NCBI RefSeq assembly: GCF_003865135.1
Contig: NZ_BHZC01000001.1
Coordinates: 6,076,001-6,140,000, forward strand
From: Streptomyces chrestomyceticus JCM 4735
GTDB taxonomy: Bacteria > Actinomycetota > Actinomycetes > Streptomycetales > Streptomycetaceae
Length of the DNA: 64,000 bases
Direction of reading: 5' to 3'
This document shows, in pieces, positions 1 to 9,298 of the stretch. Below the pieces are notes generated by a model, which worked only from the letters and a program-made list of their open reading frames with translations, was not told the DNA's origin and did no database searches. Both the position numbers and the translations under genes were made by a program. Within the stretch, counting starts at the first letter, position 1. Each line of letters begins with the position of its first letter.

Positions 1-2
1 AC

Positions 3-1673
3 CGCATCGCGCAGGCCGTCGGCATCCCGCACGACAGCCCGGACCGAGTCAAGTCGGGCCTGCAGTACGCGCTCTCGCAGTCCACCGACCAAGGGCACTG
101 CTACCTCCCGGAAGAAGAGCTGATCGCCGCGGCGGTCAAGCTGCTCCAGGTCGACACGGGGCTGGTCATCGACTGTCTGGGGGAGCTGGCGGACGACCCG
201 GAGGGAGTGATCCGCGAGACCGTGCCGTCGCCGGAAGGCGGCAACCCCATAAAGGCCATCTATCTCGTCCCGTTCCACCGGGCCGAAACCTCTCTCGCGG
301 CGCAGCTCCTGCGGCTGTTGCGGACGCAGGAGGACCGGATGCCGTCGTTCCGGACCGTGGCGTGGGACAGGGCGCTTTCCTGGCTGGCCAACCGTACGGG
401 AGCCACGCTGGCGCCCGAGCAGGAGGCCGCCGTACGGCTGGCGCTCACCGAGAAGGTCTCCGTGCTCACCGGCGGGCCCGGCTGCGGCAAGTCCTTCACG
501 GTCCGCTCGATCGTCGAGCTGGCCCGCGCGAAGAAGGCCAAGGTGGTGCTCGCGGCCCCGACGGGCCGGGCCGCCAAGCGGCTCGCGGAGCTCACCGGCG
601 CCGAGGCGTCCACCGTGCACCGGCTGCTAGAGCTCAAACCGGGCGGGGACGCCGCGTACGACCGGGACCGGCCGCTCGACGCCGACCTGGTGGTGGTCGA
701 CGAGGCGTCCATGCTGGACCTGCTGCTGGCCAACAAGCTCATCAAGGCGGTGCCGCCGGGCGCCCACCTCCTCCTGGTGGGTGACGTGGACCAGCTTCCT
801 TCGGTGGGGGCGGGTGAGGTGCTGCGGGATCTGCTCGCCGAGAACTGCCCGGTCCCGGCCGTACGGCTGACCCGGATCTTCCGCCAGGCCCAGCACTCCG
901 GGGTGGTCACCAACGCCCACCGCATCAACGAGGGCGCCCTGCCGATCGTCGAGGGGATGCACGACTTCTACCTCTTCGCCGAGGAGGACTCCGAGGAGGC
1001 CGGACGAGTCACGGTCGACGTGGTCGCGCGCCGGATCCCCGCGAAGTTCGGTCTGGACCCGCGGCGGGACGTCCAGGTGCTCACCCCCATGCACCGCGGT
1101 CCGGCCGGTGCCGGCACGCTGAACGGTCTCCTCCAGCAGGCCCTCACCCCGGCCCGGCCCGATGCGCCGGAGCGGCGCTCCGGAGGCCGGGTGTTCCGGG
1201 TGGGCGACAAGGTGACGCAGATTCGCAACAACTACGAGAAGGGGCACAGCGGCGTCTTCAACGGCACGGTCGGCGTCGTCATCAAGATCCACCGGGACGA
1301 GCAGTGGCTGACGGTGCTCACGGACGAGGACGAGGAGATCTCGTACGATTTCGACGAGCTGGACGAGCTGGCGCACGCCTACGCGGTGACCATTCACCGT
1401 TCCCAGGGCAGCGAGTATCCGGCGGTGGTGATTCCGGTCACCACCGGCGCGTGGATGATGCTCCAGCGGAACCTGCTCTACACGGCCGTCACGCGGGCGA
1501 AACAGCTGGTGGTGCTGGTCGGCTCGCGCAAGGCTTTGGGGCAGGCTGTACGCACCGTATCCGCGGGTCGGAGGTGGACCGCGCTGCGCTACCGACTCGT
1601 CGGTGCGGTGCGTGGTCACCTCTTCCCCAATCGGGGCGAAGGGGAGCAGGATGGGCAGCTGGAGCGGCACTGA
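3..1673 (+). CDS. recD2: RecD2-type ATP-dependent DNA helicase (5' truncated by window edge)
   Basis: C-terminal part of a RecD-like superfamily 1B helicase that unwinds DNA 5'-3' in repair; the reading frame is open to the left edge, so the start is missing. Visible in order: the tail of the helix-hairpin-helix region, then Walker A (GGPGCGKS, bases 471-494), Walker B (VVVDEAS, near 690), the RIFRQAQ motif (about 875), and the C-terminal UvrD-like motifs YAVTIHRSQGSEYP (about 1380-1420) and LLYTAVTRAK (about 1470-1503). The HHH-containing upstream part and absence of RecB/RecC neighbours point to the RecBC-independent RecD2 type. Stop is TGA at 1671-1673. Family call is firm; the cellular role is inferred from the family. 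Confidence 0.92.
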   Translation, partial: RIAQAVGIPHDSPDRVKSGLQYALSQSTDQGHCYLPEEELIAAAVKLLQVDTGLVIDCLGELADDPEGVIRETVPSPEGGNPIKAIYLVPFHRAETSLAAQLLRLLRTQEDRMPSFRTVAWDRALSWLANRTGATLAPEQEAAVRLALTEKVSVLTGGPGCGKSFTVRSIVELARAKKAKVVLAAPTGRAAKRLAELTGAEASTVHRLLELKPGGDAAYDRDRPLDADLVVVDEASMLDLLLANKLIKAVPPGAHLLLVGDVDQLPSVGAGEVLRDLLAENCPVPAVRLTRIFRQAQHSGVVTNAHRINEGALPIVEGMHDFYLFAEEDSEEAGRVTVDVVARRIPAKFGLDPRRDVQVLTPMHRGPAGAGTLNGLLQQALTPARPDAPERRSGGRVFRVGDKVTQIRNNYEKGHSGVFNGTVGVVIKIHRDEQWLTVLTDEDEEISYDFDELDELAHAYAVTIHRSQGSEYPAVVIPVTTGAWMMLQRNLLYTAVTRAKQLVVLVGSRKALGQAVRTVSAGRRWTALRYRLVGAVRGHLFPNRGEGEQDGQLERH

Positions 1674-1788
1674 GTGCCGCCTACGGGCCCTATGGCCGAC
1701 CCCGAGTGCACAGCCAAGGTCCAAATGGGGGAAGGTATAGGCAGTCAGGGCACCTCGAAGAAGAGGCACAACGTCGGTGAGGGATGAC

Positions 1789-3078
1789 GTGAGCGACAAC
1801 TCTGTAGTACTGCGTTACGGGGACGGCGAATACAGCTACCCGGTCGTCGACAGCAGCGTCGGCGACAAGGGCTTCGACATCTCGAAGCTGCGCGCCCAGA
1901 CCGGTCTGGTGACCCTGGATTCCGGTTACGGCAACACTGCCGCGTACAAATCCGCGATCACCTATCTGGACGGTGAGAACGGGGTTCTTCGGTACCGCGG
2001 CTACCCGATCGAGCAGCTCGCAGAGCGCAGCACGTTCGTCGAGACCGCCTACCTGCTGATCAACGGTGAGCTGCCCACCGTCGACCAGCTGGCGACCTTC
2101 AAGCAGGACATCACCTATCACACCCTGCTGCACGAGGACGTCAAGCGGTTCTTCGACGGCTTCCCGCGGGACGCCCACCCGATGGCGATGCTGTCCTCCG
2201 TAGTCAGCGCGCTGTCGACGTTCTACCAGGACAGCCACAACCCGTTCGACGAGCGGCAGCGCCACATCTCGACGATCCGGTTGCTGGCCAAGCTCCCGAC
2301 GATCGCTGCGTACGCGTACAAGAAGTCGGTCGGCCACCCGGTGGTCTACCCGCGCAACGACCTCGGCTACGTCGAGAACTTCCTGCGCATGACCTTCTCG
2401 GTGCCGGCCGCCGAGTACGACCTCGACCCGGTCGTGGTCAGCGCTCTGGACAAGCTGCTCATCCTGCACGCGGACCACGAGCAGAACTGCTCGACCTCCA
2501 CCGTGCGCCTGGTCGGCTCCTCGCAGGCGAACCTGTTCGCCTCGATCTCGGCCGGCATCAACGCGCTGTGGGGCCCGCTGCACGGCGGCGCCAACCAGTC
2601 GGTGCTGGAGATGCTGGAGGGCATCCAGCGCGACGGCGGTGACGTCGACGCCTTCATCCGCAAGGTGAAGAACAAGGAAGACGGCGTGAAGCTCATGGGC
2701 TTCGGGCACCGCGTCTACAAGAACTTCGACCCCCGGGCGAAGATCATCAAGGCGGCGGCGCACGACGTCCTCTCGGCGCTCGGCAAGTCCGACGAGCTGC
2801 TGGACATCGCGCTCAAGCTGGAGGAGCACGCGCTCTCCGACGACTACTTCGTCTCGCGCAAGCTCTACCCGAACGTGGACTTCTACACCGGTCTGATCTA
2901 CCGGGCCATGGGCTTCCCGACCGAGATGTTCACCGTGCTGTTCGCGCTCGGCCGGCTGCCCGGCTGGATCGCCCAGTGGCACGAGATGATCAAGGAACCG
3001 GGTTCCCGTATCGGTCGCCCGCGCCAGATCTACACCGGAGTCGTCGAGCGCGACTTCGTCCCGGTCGAGGAGCGCTGA
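1789..3078 (+). CDS. gltA: Citrate synthase
   Basis: Condenses oxaloacetate with acetyl-CoA in the first TCA-cycle step (cytoplasm). 429 aa from the GTG at 1789; this start is preferred to the in-frame GTG at 1777 because GAGGGA lies about 5 bases ahead of it and the product then begins MSDNSVVLRYGDGEY, as in other Streptomyces. Catalytic residues sit where expected for the type II (hexameric, E. coli-like) enzyme: His265 in LHGGANQS, His307 in GFGHRVYK and Asp364 in NVDFYTG. Monocistronic in appearance: recD2 ends 115 bp upstream and a strong hairpin follows the stop. Confidence 0.97.
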   Translation: MSDNSVVLRYGDGEYSYPVVDSSVGDKGFDISKLRAQTGLVTLDSGYGNTAAYKSAITYLDGENGVLRYRGYPIEQLAERSTFVETAYLLINGELPTVDQLATFKQDITYHTLLHEDVKRFFDGFPRDAHPMAMLSSVVSALSTFYQDSHNPFDERQRHISTIRLLAKLPTIAAYAYKKSVGHPVVYPRNDLGYVENFLRMTFSVPAAEYDLDPVVVSALDKLLILHADHEQNCSTSTVRLVGSSQANLFASISAGINALWGPLHGGANQSVLEMLEGIQRDGGDVDAFIRKVKNKEDGVKLMGFGHRVYKNFDPRAKIIKAAAHDVLSALGKSDELLDIALKLEEHALSDDYFVSRKLYPNVDFYTGLIYRAMGFPTEMFTVLFALGRLPGWIAQWHEMIKEPGSRIGRPRQIYTGVVERDFVPVEER

Positions 3079-3152
3079 GCGACTCCGTCCGCCGGGACAG
3101 CTGCTGACCGGCCGGCCGCCCGAGTGGCGGCCCGGGCCGGTCCGTCCAGCAG

Positions 3153-3203
3153 AAAGCGCCCCGCCTCCAGATCCCCCCACGGGTCCGGAGCGCGGGGCGC
3201 TTC
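3153..3203 (+). terminator. Rho-independent-type terminator after citrate synthase
   Basis: A perfect 11-bp stem (AAGCGCCCCGC at 3154-3164 with GCGGGGCGCTT at 3192-3202) is extended inward by a second stem (CTCC...GGAG), about 75 bp after the gltA stop. It is followed by a short pyrimidine run (TTCCCTTGTT) rather than a true U-tract, as is usual in streptomycetes. Confidence 0.75.
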
Positions 3204-3422
3204 CCTTGTTCCCCGGGTCGGATTCCCCCCACGGGATCCGTCCGGGCGCTTCAGGGTGGTGCCCGCGATCTGCCGGGACGCGCACGTACGGGAGGGCCGC
3301 TCAAAGCTCCCCGGGCACGTCGCCCCGGCCACGCGTTGCCGGGCGAAGTCCCCCAAGACCAGCCTGGCCGTTGCGGTACAGGCCCCGCCGAGGTGCCTGC
3401 ACCGCACTGTTAGACTCGCGAC

Positions 3423-3521
3423 CCCCCACAATGGTTACGTTCCAAGCGGTGTGATCTGGGTCTCTTGCCATAACTGGGCGAATGCGGTCAAGGGCCTCGA
3501 TCTGCAGATCGAGGCCCTTCC
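3423..3521 (+). ncRNA. Candidate small RNA downstream of citrate synthase (scr2736-like)
   Basis: The stretch between gltA and copA holds a plausible -10 (TAGACT, 3411-3416), about 70 bases without a credible coding frame, and then a perfect palindrome followed by CCGTAT. That gives a transcript of about 100 nt starting near 3423. From memory, an intergenic sRNA named scr2736 is reported next to the citrate synthase gene SCO2736 of S. coelicolor; I infer the same locus here from position only. No good -35 is visible at 16-18 bp spacing. Ends are estimates. Confidence 0.5.
3490..3519. terminator. Perfect 30-bp palindrome, likely bidirectional terminator
   Basis: AAGGGCCTCGATC-TGCA-GATCGAGGCCCTT is self-complementary over all 30 bases. 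It lies between the putative sRNA (plus strand) and the end of copA (minus strand, stop at 3588), so it could terminate both transcripts. Confidence 0.75.
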
Positions 3522-3587
3522 GTATGGGTGTTGTGTCAGTTGTAGGGAAGTTGTGAAGGCGAAAAAAGTCCGCGCCGCGCGCATCCG

Positions 3588-5912
3588 TCAGCGGAAGTGC
3601 CGCAACCGGAGGCTGTTGCTGACCACGAAGACCGACGAGAAGGCCATCGCCGCCCCCGCGATCATCGGATTGAGCAGGCCGGCCACCGCCAGCGGAACGG
3701 CCGCGACGTTGTAGCCGAAGGCCCAGAAGAGATTTCCCTTGATCGTGGCGAGTGTCCGGCGGGCCAGCCGGATGGCGTCCGGGGCGACCCGCAGATCGCC
3801 GCGTACGAGGGTCAGGTCCCCCGCCTCGATGGCCGCGTCCGTACCGGTTCCCATCGCCAGACCCAGGTCGGCGGCGGCCAGGGCGGCCGCGTCGTTGACG
3901 CCGTCGCCGACCATCGCCACGCTGCGGCCCTCGCCGCGGAGCCGCTCGACCACCGCGACCTTGTCCTCGGGCAGCACCTCTGCGATCACCTCGTCGATGC
4001 CCACCTCGGCCGCCACGGCGTCGGCCACCGCCTGGTTGTCCCCCGTCAGTAGTACCGGCGACAACCCCAGCCCGCGCAGTCGGCGCACCGCCTCGGCGCT
4101 GCCCTCCTTGACGGTGTCGGCAACGGACAGCAGGCCGCGTGGCTGCCCGCCCCAGGCGACGAGGACGGCGGTCCGCCCCGCGGCCTCGGCGGCGTCCCTG
4201 GCGGCGCTCAGCGCCTCCGGAAGGACCCCGGACGCCGTCCCGCCGTCCGGGTCCTCGCGCAGCAGCCGCTCGCGCCCGACGAGGACGCGACGGTTTTGCA
4301 CCACGCCGCGCACGCCGAGGCCCGCCACGTTCTCGAAGTGTTCCGGCTCCGGGAGCGTGCCCAGGCGCTCACGCGCCCCCTCGGCGACAGTGCGCGCGAT
4401 CGGATGTTCCGAGGCGTGTTCCAGCGCTCCGGCCAGACGCAACAGCTCGTCCTCCGTGACACCCGGCGCCGGCACGGCCTCGTACAGGCTCATCCGTCCC
4501 GTGGTCACCGTGCCCGTCTTGTCCAGTACGACGGTGTCGATGCGGCGGGTGGACTCCAGGGCCTCGGGACCTTTGATGAGGATGCCGAGCTGGGCGCCTC
4601 GGCCCGTACCGACCATCAGGGCGGTGGGCGTCGCGAGGCCGAGAGCGCAGGGACAGGCGATGACCAGTACGGCGACGGCCGCCGTGAACGACGCGGTCGC
4701 GTCGCCGGTCGCCAACAGCCACCCGGCCAGAGTGCCGAGCGCCACCAGCAGCACGACAGGGACGAAGACAGCGGAGACGCGGTCGGCGAGCCGCTGCACC
4801 TCGGCCTTGCCGCTCTGCGCGTCCTCGACCAGAGCGGCCATGCGCGCCAGCCGCGTGTCGCCGCCGACCCGGATGGCTTCGACCACCAGCCGGCCGCTGG
4901 TGTTCACCGTCGCACCCGTCACGCTGTCACCGGGGGCCACATCGACGGGCACCGATTCGCCGGTCAGCATCGAAGCGTCCACGGCGGAAGAGCCCTCCAG
5001 GACCGTTCCGTCCGTGGCGACCTTCTCTCCGGGGCGTACGACGAACCGGTCACCGACGGCCAACTGCTCCACCAGGACGCGCACCTCGCGTCCGCCCCGC
5101 AGCACCACCACGTCCTTCGCGCCCAGCTCCATCAGCGCCCGCAACGCTGCGCCCGCCTTCCGCTTGGAACGCGCCTCCAGATAGCGGCCGAGCAGCAGAA
5201 ACGCCGTCACTCCGGCCGCCGCCTCCAGGTAGATTGCCGAGGAGCCCTCCGTACGGGCCACCGTGAAGTCGAAACCGTGCCGCATGCCGGGCATCCCCGC
5301 GTCGCCGAAGAACAGCGCCCACACGGACCAACCGAAGGCGGCGAGCGTCCCGAGAGACACCAGGGTGTCCATCGTGGCGGCCCCGTGCCGCAGGTTCGTC
5401 CAGGCGGCCCGGTGGAAGGGGTACGCGCCCCAAACCACGACGGGCGCGGCCAGCGTCAGGCACAGCCACTGCCAGTTCTCGAACTGGAGCGAGGGAATCA
5501 TCGACAGCAGGACGACAGGGGCGGCCAGCGCGGCGGAGACGATGAGCCGTTGGCGCAGCCCGGCCAGTTCCCGGTCGGGGGAGCCCGCGCGAGAGTCGGA
5601 GCCGTCCTCAGTGGTGGGCGGGGTGGCGGCGCCCTGGCCGGAAGCGCCGGCTGAGGTGGGCGCCGACGGATTCGCGGGTGCGGCAGGCGCGGGCCGCTGC
5701 GCGGTGTAGCCCGTCTTCTCGACTGTCGCGATCAGATCGTCGACCGAGACGCCGTCGCCGTACTCGACGTGTGCCTTTTCGGTGGCGAAGTTGACGGTGG
5801 CGCTCACGCCCGGCATCCGGTTGAGCTTCTTCTCCACGCGAGCCGCGCACGAGGCGCAGGTCATGCCGCCGATGGCGAGCTCGACCCGCGCCTGTGCGGA
5901 CGTACCGGTCAT
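3588..5912 (-). CDS. copA: Copper-translocating P1B-type ATPase
   Basis: Membrane pump exporting Cu(I) at the cost of ATP. 774 aa. Order: heavy-metal-associated domain with CxxC at 19-22 (GMTCASC), a Pro/Ala-rich linker (about 75-115), eight expected membrane helices, actuator TGES motif, the CPC ion-transport motif at 420-422, phosphorylated Asp464 in DKTGT, HP motif (SEHPIA) and GDGVND at 669-674. The start at 5912 puts the gene 5 bp after the copZ stop; longer readings upstream run through copZ in another frame. It forms an operon with copZ under the CsoR-like operator at 6331-6347. Confidence 0.96.
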   Translation of the reverse strand: MTGTSAQARVELAIGGMTCASCAARVEKKLNRMPGVSATVNFATEKAHVEYGDGVSVDDLIATVEKTGYTAQRPAPAAPANPSAPTSAGASGQGAATPPTTEDGSDSRAGSPDRELAGLRQRLIVSAALAAPVVLLSMIPSLQFENWQWLCLTLAAPVVVWGAYPFHRAAWTNLRHGAATMDTLVSLGTLAAFGWSVWALFFGDAGMPGMRHGFDFTVARTEGSSAIYLEAAAGVTAFLLLGRYLEARSKRKAGAALRALMELGAKDVVVLRGGREVRVLVEQLAVGDRFVVRPGEKVATDGTVLEGSSAVDASMLTGESVPVDVAPGDSVTGATVNTSGRLVVEAIRVGGDTRLARMAALVEDAQSGKAEVQRLADRVSAVFVPVVLLVALGTLAGWLLATGDATASFTAAVAVLVIACPCALGLATPTALMVGTGRGAQLGILIKGPEALESTRRIDTVVLDKTGTVTTGRMSLYEAVPAPGVTEDELLRLAGALEHASEHPIARTVAEGARERLGTLPEPEHFENVAGLGVRGVVQNRRVLVGRERLLREDPDGGTASGVLPEALSAARDAAEAAGRTAVLVAWGGQPRGLLSVADTVKEGSAEAVRRLRGLGLSPVLLTGDNQAVADAVAAEVGIDEVIAEVLPEDKVAVVERLRGEGRSVAMVGDGVNDAAALAAADLGLAMGTGTDAAIEAGDLTLVRGDLRVAPDAIRLARRTLATIKGNLFWAFGYNVAAVPLAVAGLLNPMIAGAAMAFSSVFVVSNSLRLRHFR

Positions 5913-5917
5913 CGGGC

Positions 5918-6214
5918 TCAGGCCGCCAGGCCTTCGAGTTCGTAGCCGGCCTCGTCCACCGCCGCGCGCACGGTCGCCTCGTCGAGCGGCGCCTTGGAGG
6001 CGACGGTCACCAGGCCGGTGGCGGCGGACGCCTGCACCGAGTGCACGCCCGGAATCTCGGAGATCTCGGCGGAGACGGCGCCCTCGCAGTGACCGCAGGT
6101 CATGCCGCTCACCTTGTAGGTGGCGGTGACATCGCCCACCTGGACGTCGGTGGCCCCGGAGTTGCAGGAGCCCTCGGGGGAGCAGCAGGAGCCGTTGGTC
6201 TGTTCGGCAGTCAT
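5918..6214 (-). CDS. copZ: Copper chaperone, heavy-metal-associated domain protein
   Basis: Small cytoplasmic Cu(I) carrier, 98 aa, delivering copper to CopA and/or to the CsoR regulator. The HMA domain with GMTCGHC lies in the second third; an extra Cys-rich N-terminus (SCCSPEGSC) precedes it and may bind metal as well. Start at 6214 is backed by AGGAGA 8 bases upstream; an in-frame ATG at 6265 lacks such a site. First gene of the copZA operon; the CsoR-like box is about 115 bp upstream. Confidence 0.93.
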   Translation of the reverse strand: MTAEQTNGSCCSPEGSCNSGATDVQVGDVTATYKVSGMTCGHCEGAVSAEISEIPGVHSVQASAATGLVTVASKAPLDEATVRAAVDEAGYELEGLAA

Positions 6215-6330
6215 GGGTTTCTCCTTGGTGCGTGTGGTCGCCGTGCTCGAAGTTTTCACTGACATGCACGAGTGGTGCGGGAATTCCGGAGTCCCGAGAG
6301 TCCCCGGTGCTTCCCGACGACCACGACTCT

Positions 6331-6347
6331 ATACCCCTAGGGGGTAT
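6331..6347. promoter_or_regulatory. CsoR-like operator upstream of copZA
   Basis: ATACCCCTAGGGGGTAT is a near-perfect dyad. It matches the GC-tract-flanked-by-TA form (TAnACCC...GGGTnTA) described for CsoR boxes in Streptomyces, from memory. CsoR releases DNA when loaded with Cu(I), so the operon would be copper-induced. No csoR gene lies in the window. Confidence 0.7.
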
Positions 6348-6778
6348 GGATGCCAGGTGTGCATCCGCACTGAGGGGGGAGGGGAAGAGGTGGCACGATC
6401 TTCGGTGAGCTGCGGGGATGCCTGGTTGCGTGGCGTTCTGGTGGTCCCGTACGGTCCGGGTTGCTCTGCGGGTGCGGTGACGGGTGCTGCTCCAGTGGGT
6501 TCCGGGGACTTCCTGTGGGTGGGCGTTGCGGCGTGTCGTTCGTTGTGCTGCCCAGGGGCGGCAGCGGAGAACTGGGGGGCGGGGCGTCGGCGTGTCCCGG
6601 CATTCGCCGTACTCGTCGTATCCGTCGAATCCGTGGGGTCGGCCGAGTTTGCCGCGCTTGCTGTCTCTGCGTGTACGCGATGGTGCACGGACTGGCGTGT
6701 TGACCGGCGAGCTGGAAGGGGTGCTCGGTCGGCCTGCGGCGTGGGGCCGTTATGCCCGTTGTGGTAGAAAAGCGGCTT
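6348..6778. other. Intergenic stretch without a supported gene
   Basis: About 430 bp between the CsoR-like box and the antiporter. Open frames exist on both strands but show G/C-driven composition, no ribosome site and no recognisable domain. Short CCGT/TCGT-rich direct repeats occur near 6600-6640. A TTGACC at 6700-6705 could be a -35 for the antiporter, but no convincing -10 follows. Confidence 0.4.
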
Positions 6779-7999
6779 ATGTCGCAGTCCGCAACGCTCG
6801 TATTGATCATGGCGATCGCCGTGGCCGCTCCGCTCCTCGCATACGGCCTCGGCCGCTGGCTGCCCGTACCCCTGGTCATCTTCGAGATCCTGCTGGGCAT
6901 CCTGATCGGCCCGGACGTCCTGGGCTGGGCGCACTCCGGTGAGGTCATCAACGCCCTCTCCGACCTCGGGCTGGCCACCTTGATGTTCATCGCCGGGTAC
7001 GAGATCGAGTTCGCCAAGGTCCGCGGCGACACCCTCAAGCGCGCCGGGTACGCATGGATCGTCGCACTCGCACTCGGCCTGGCCGTCGCGCTCGGATTCG
7101 CCGCCGGCGACTTCTCCAAGGCGATCGTGGTCGGTACCGCGCTCACCAGTACGGCGCTCGGTACCGTCCTGCCCGTACTGCGCGACTCCGGCGACCTGGG
7201 AACCCGCTTCGGATCGGTGATGCTGGCCACCGGCGCGGTCGGCGAGTTCGGGCCGATCATCGCGATGGCGCTGCTGCTCAGCGGGCGCGACCCCGGCGAA
7301 TCGACCATCCTGCTCTTCGTCTTCGCCCTGCTGACTGCCGGTGCCGTCTACTGGGCCCTGAAGCCCAGCCCCCTGTGGTTCTACCGGATCATCGCCCGCA
7401 CGCTGCACAGCAGCGGCCAGTTCGCCATCCGGCTGTTCGTCCTGCTGCTGGCCGTGATGCTCGGCATCTCGCAGGTGTTCGGGCTGGACATCCTGCTGGG
7501 CGCGTTCGCGGCCGGGATCATCATGCGACTCGTCCTGCATGAGGCCGCGCCGGACAGCAGCCAGGAAATTCTCGGGCGGCTGGAGGCGATGGGCTTCGGC
7601 TTCCTGGTGCCGCTGTTCTTCATCGTCACCGGCATCGAGTTCGACCTGTCGTCCCTCTTCGAGAACGGACGCTCACTCCTGCTGCTCCCGCTCTTCCTCG
7701 TGCTGCTGCTCGTCGTGCGTGGACTGCCGCTCGTCCTGCTCGCGCCGCGCGACCTGGGCCGCAAGGACCGTGCCGCGCTGATGCTGTACGGGTCGACGGC
7801 GCTGCCCCTGGTGGTCGCGATCACCACGATCGGTCAGGACAGCGGTGTACTCGACGCCGGCGAGGCAGCAGCCATGGTGGGGGCGGCGATGATCTCCGTG
7901 CTGGTCTTCCCGCTGGTGGCCATGCGGCTGCGCGCGGGCGCGGAAGGGCTGGCGCCGATCCCGGAAGGGCCGCGGAAGGGGGCGTCGGAGTCCTGGTGA
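6779..7999 (+). CDS. Cation/proton antiporter (CPA2 / KefB-type)
   Basis: Integral membrane Na+(K+)/H+ exchanger, 406 aa, about 12-13 hydrophobic helices from residue 5 to 390. The conserved N-terminal block (VPLVIFEILLGILIGP, then LATLMFIAGYEIEF) and a C-terminal helix bundle match the Na_H_Exchanger fold. There is no TrkA-N or RCK domain, so it is the short form. Start ATG at 6779 is preferred over ATG 6752 because hydrophobic sequence begins at once, but neither has a strong ribosome site. Converges with iolG at 8068. Substrate ion cannot be told from sequence. Confidence 0.85.
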   Translation: MSQSATLVLIMAIAVAAPLLAYGLGRWLPVPLVIFEILLGILIGPDVLGWAHSGEVINALSDLGLATLMFIAGYEIEFAKVRGDTLKRAGYAWIVALALGLAVALGFAAGDFSKAIVVGTALTSTALGTVLPVLRDSGDLGTRFGSVMLATGAVGEFGPIIAMALLLSGRDPGESTILLFVFALLTAGAVYWALKPSPLWFYRIIARTLHSSGQFAIRLFVLLLAVMLGISQVFGLDILLGAFAAGIIMRLVLHEAAPDSSQEILGRLEAMGFGFLVPLFFIVTGIEFDLSSLFENGRSLLLLPLFLVLLLVVRGLPLVLLAPRDLGRKDRAALMLYGSTALPLVVAITTIGQDSGVLDAGEAAAMVGAAMISVLVFPLVAMRLRAGAEGLAPIPEGPRKGASESW

Positions 8000-8067
8000 G
8001 CGGGAGGCCGTTCAGTTCACTCCGCGCTTTCCGAGAGGCGCGCGACGTCGGGTCCGTAGGTACCCGC

Positions 8068-9078
8068 TTATTCTGCGGCGGTGCGCGCATCCGCGACTCT
8101 CATCGGTTCGCCCGTGCGGCGGGAGCGGTCGCACGCCTCGGCGACGTACAGCGCCTCCAGGGCCTCGGCAGGTGAACACAGGCTCTCCGTGCGGCCGGCG
8201 GCCACGTCCACGAAGGCGCCCAGCTCGGTGATGTACGCGTCGCGGAAACGTTCAATGAACGTCGTGTACGGGGCGGACTGCTGCCAGGAGACGTGTGGTT
8301 CGGCGCTCGGCAGCGGGGCCCGGTCGTCGAGCCCGACGATGCGTGCGCCCTTGGAGCCGCACACTTCCAGGCGGACGTCGTGCCCCGCGCCGTTGTAGCG
8401 GGTTGCGGTGACTGTGGCCAGCGTGTCGTCGTCGAAGCGCAGTAGGGCGGCGCAGGTGTCCACGTCGTCGCCGTCGGTGAAGCAGGGGTCGCCGCGATTG
8501 GCGCCTTGCGCGTACACGGAGACGATTTCGCGGCCGGTGAGCCAGCGCAGGATGTCGAAGTCGTGGATGCTGCAGTCGCGAAAGAGTCCGCCGGACGAGG
8601 GGATGAACGCCGCGGGCGGCGGCGACTGGTCGCTGGTGCAGGCGCGGAGTGTGTGGATCCAGCCGAGGTCGCCGGACCGCAGGGCCTCCCGGGCGGCTCT
8701 GTAGCCGCGGTCGAAGCGCCGTTGGAAACCGATCTGTACGGGGACGCTGCCGGCGTCGGAACGTTTGACTACGTCAAGGGTGCCTGCGACGTCCAGTGCC
8801 ACCGGCTTCTCGCAGAAGACCGGCACCTCTGCGTCCAGGGCCTGGTGGATCAGTTCGGCGTGCGCGCTCGTCGCGGCGGCAATCACCACGCCGTCCAGGC
8901 CCTCCGCGTACAACCGGGGGAGGGATTCGGCTGCCTCGGTACCAAGGGTGTCCGCGAGTACGCGTGCGCGGGCCGCGTCGGCATCGGCGACGACGATGCG
9001 GTCCACGCCGGGGAGGGACTTCAGGGTCTCGGCGTGGAACGCTCCGATGCGTCCGGTGCCGATCAGGCCGATCTTCAT
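8068..9078 (-). CDS. iolG: Gfo/Idh/MocA oxidoreductase, inositol 2-dehydrogenase-like (first copy)
   Basis: NAD(P)-dependent oxidation of myo-inositol (or a related polyol) to the 2-keto form. 336 aa; Rossmann motif GTGRIG at 7-12, catalytic Lys in EKPVALD (near 95) and the Asp/His pair in DCSIHDFD (near 170-177), the arrangement of inositol dehydrogenases. Start at 9078 has AGGAG 8 bases upstream. It lies at the left end of the inositol region, and its upstream DNA carries a dyad (9230-9245) whose core recurs at the iol divergent promoter. Substrate could also be scyllo- or D-chiro-inositol. Confidence 0.85.
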   Translation of the reverse strand: MKIGLIGTGRIGAFHAETLKSLPGVDRIVVADADAARARVLADTLGTEAAESLPRLYAEGLDGVVIAAATSAHAELIHQALDAEVPVFCEKPVALDVAGTLDVVKRSDAGSVPVQIGFQRRFDRGYRAAREALRSGDLGWIHTLRACTSDQSPPPAAFIPSSGGLFRDCSIHDFDILRWLTGREIVSVYAQGANRGDPCFTDGDDVDTCAALLRFDDDTLATVTATRYNGAGHDVRLEVCGSKGARIVGLDDRAPLPSAEPHVSWQQSAPYTTFIERFRDAYITELGAFVDVAAGRTESLCSPAEALEALYVAEACDRSRRTGEPMRVADARTAAE

Positions 9079-9228
9079 GTGCCAGCTCCTGTCGTCTGGG
9101 TGGACGGCGGCCGTTTGCGGAACCGTTTCTTCACGGCGCTCGGGGGATGAGGCTCTGGGAGTGAGCGGCTTGAGGCTTGGGGCTTCAGTCGCTTGCGTGC
9201 ACCGAAGCTCCGCTGCAGCGTGCATGTA

Positions 9229-9245
9229 ATGACATACTGATGTCA
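9229..9245. promoter_or_regulatory. Dyad operator candidate upstream of iolG
   Basis: TGACAT-ACTG-ATGTCA is a perfect 6+6 inverted repeat about 150 bp before the iolG start. ATGACATACTGA here matches ATGACATACGGA at 14785-14796 in the iol divergent promoter at 11 of 12 bases, which suggests a shared regulator. Confidence 0.5.
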
Positions 9246-9298
9246 ACCCCTGGAGGCGGGTGCGCGGGGGCTCTGACGGCTGAGTGGCGAGGCGGTTC

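Noticed and set aside
6329..7540. Minus-strand frames across the copper box and antiporter
   Set aside because: Would run through the CsoR box and overlap a clear membrane-protein gene; no ribosome site or domain.
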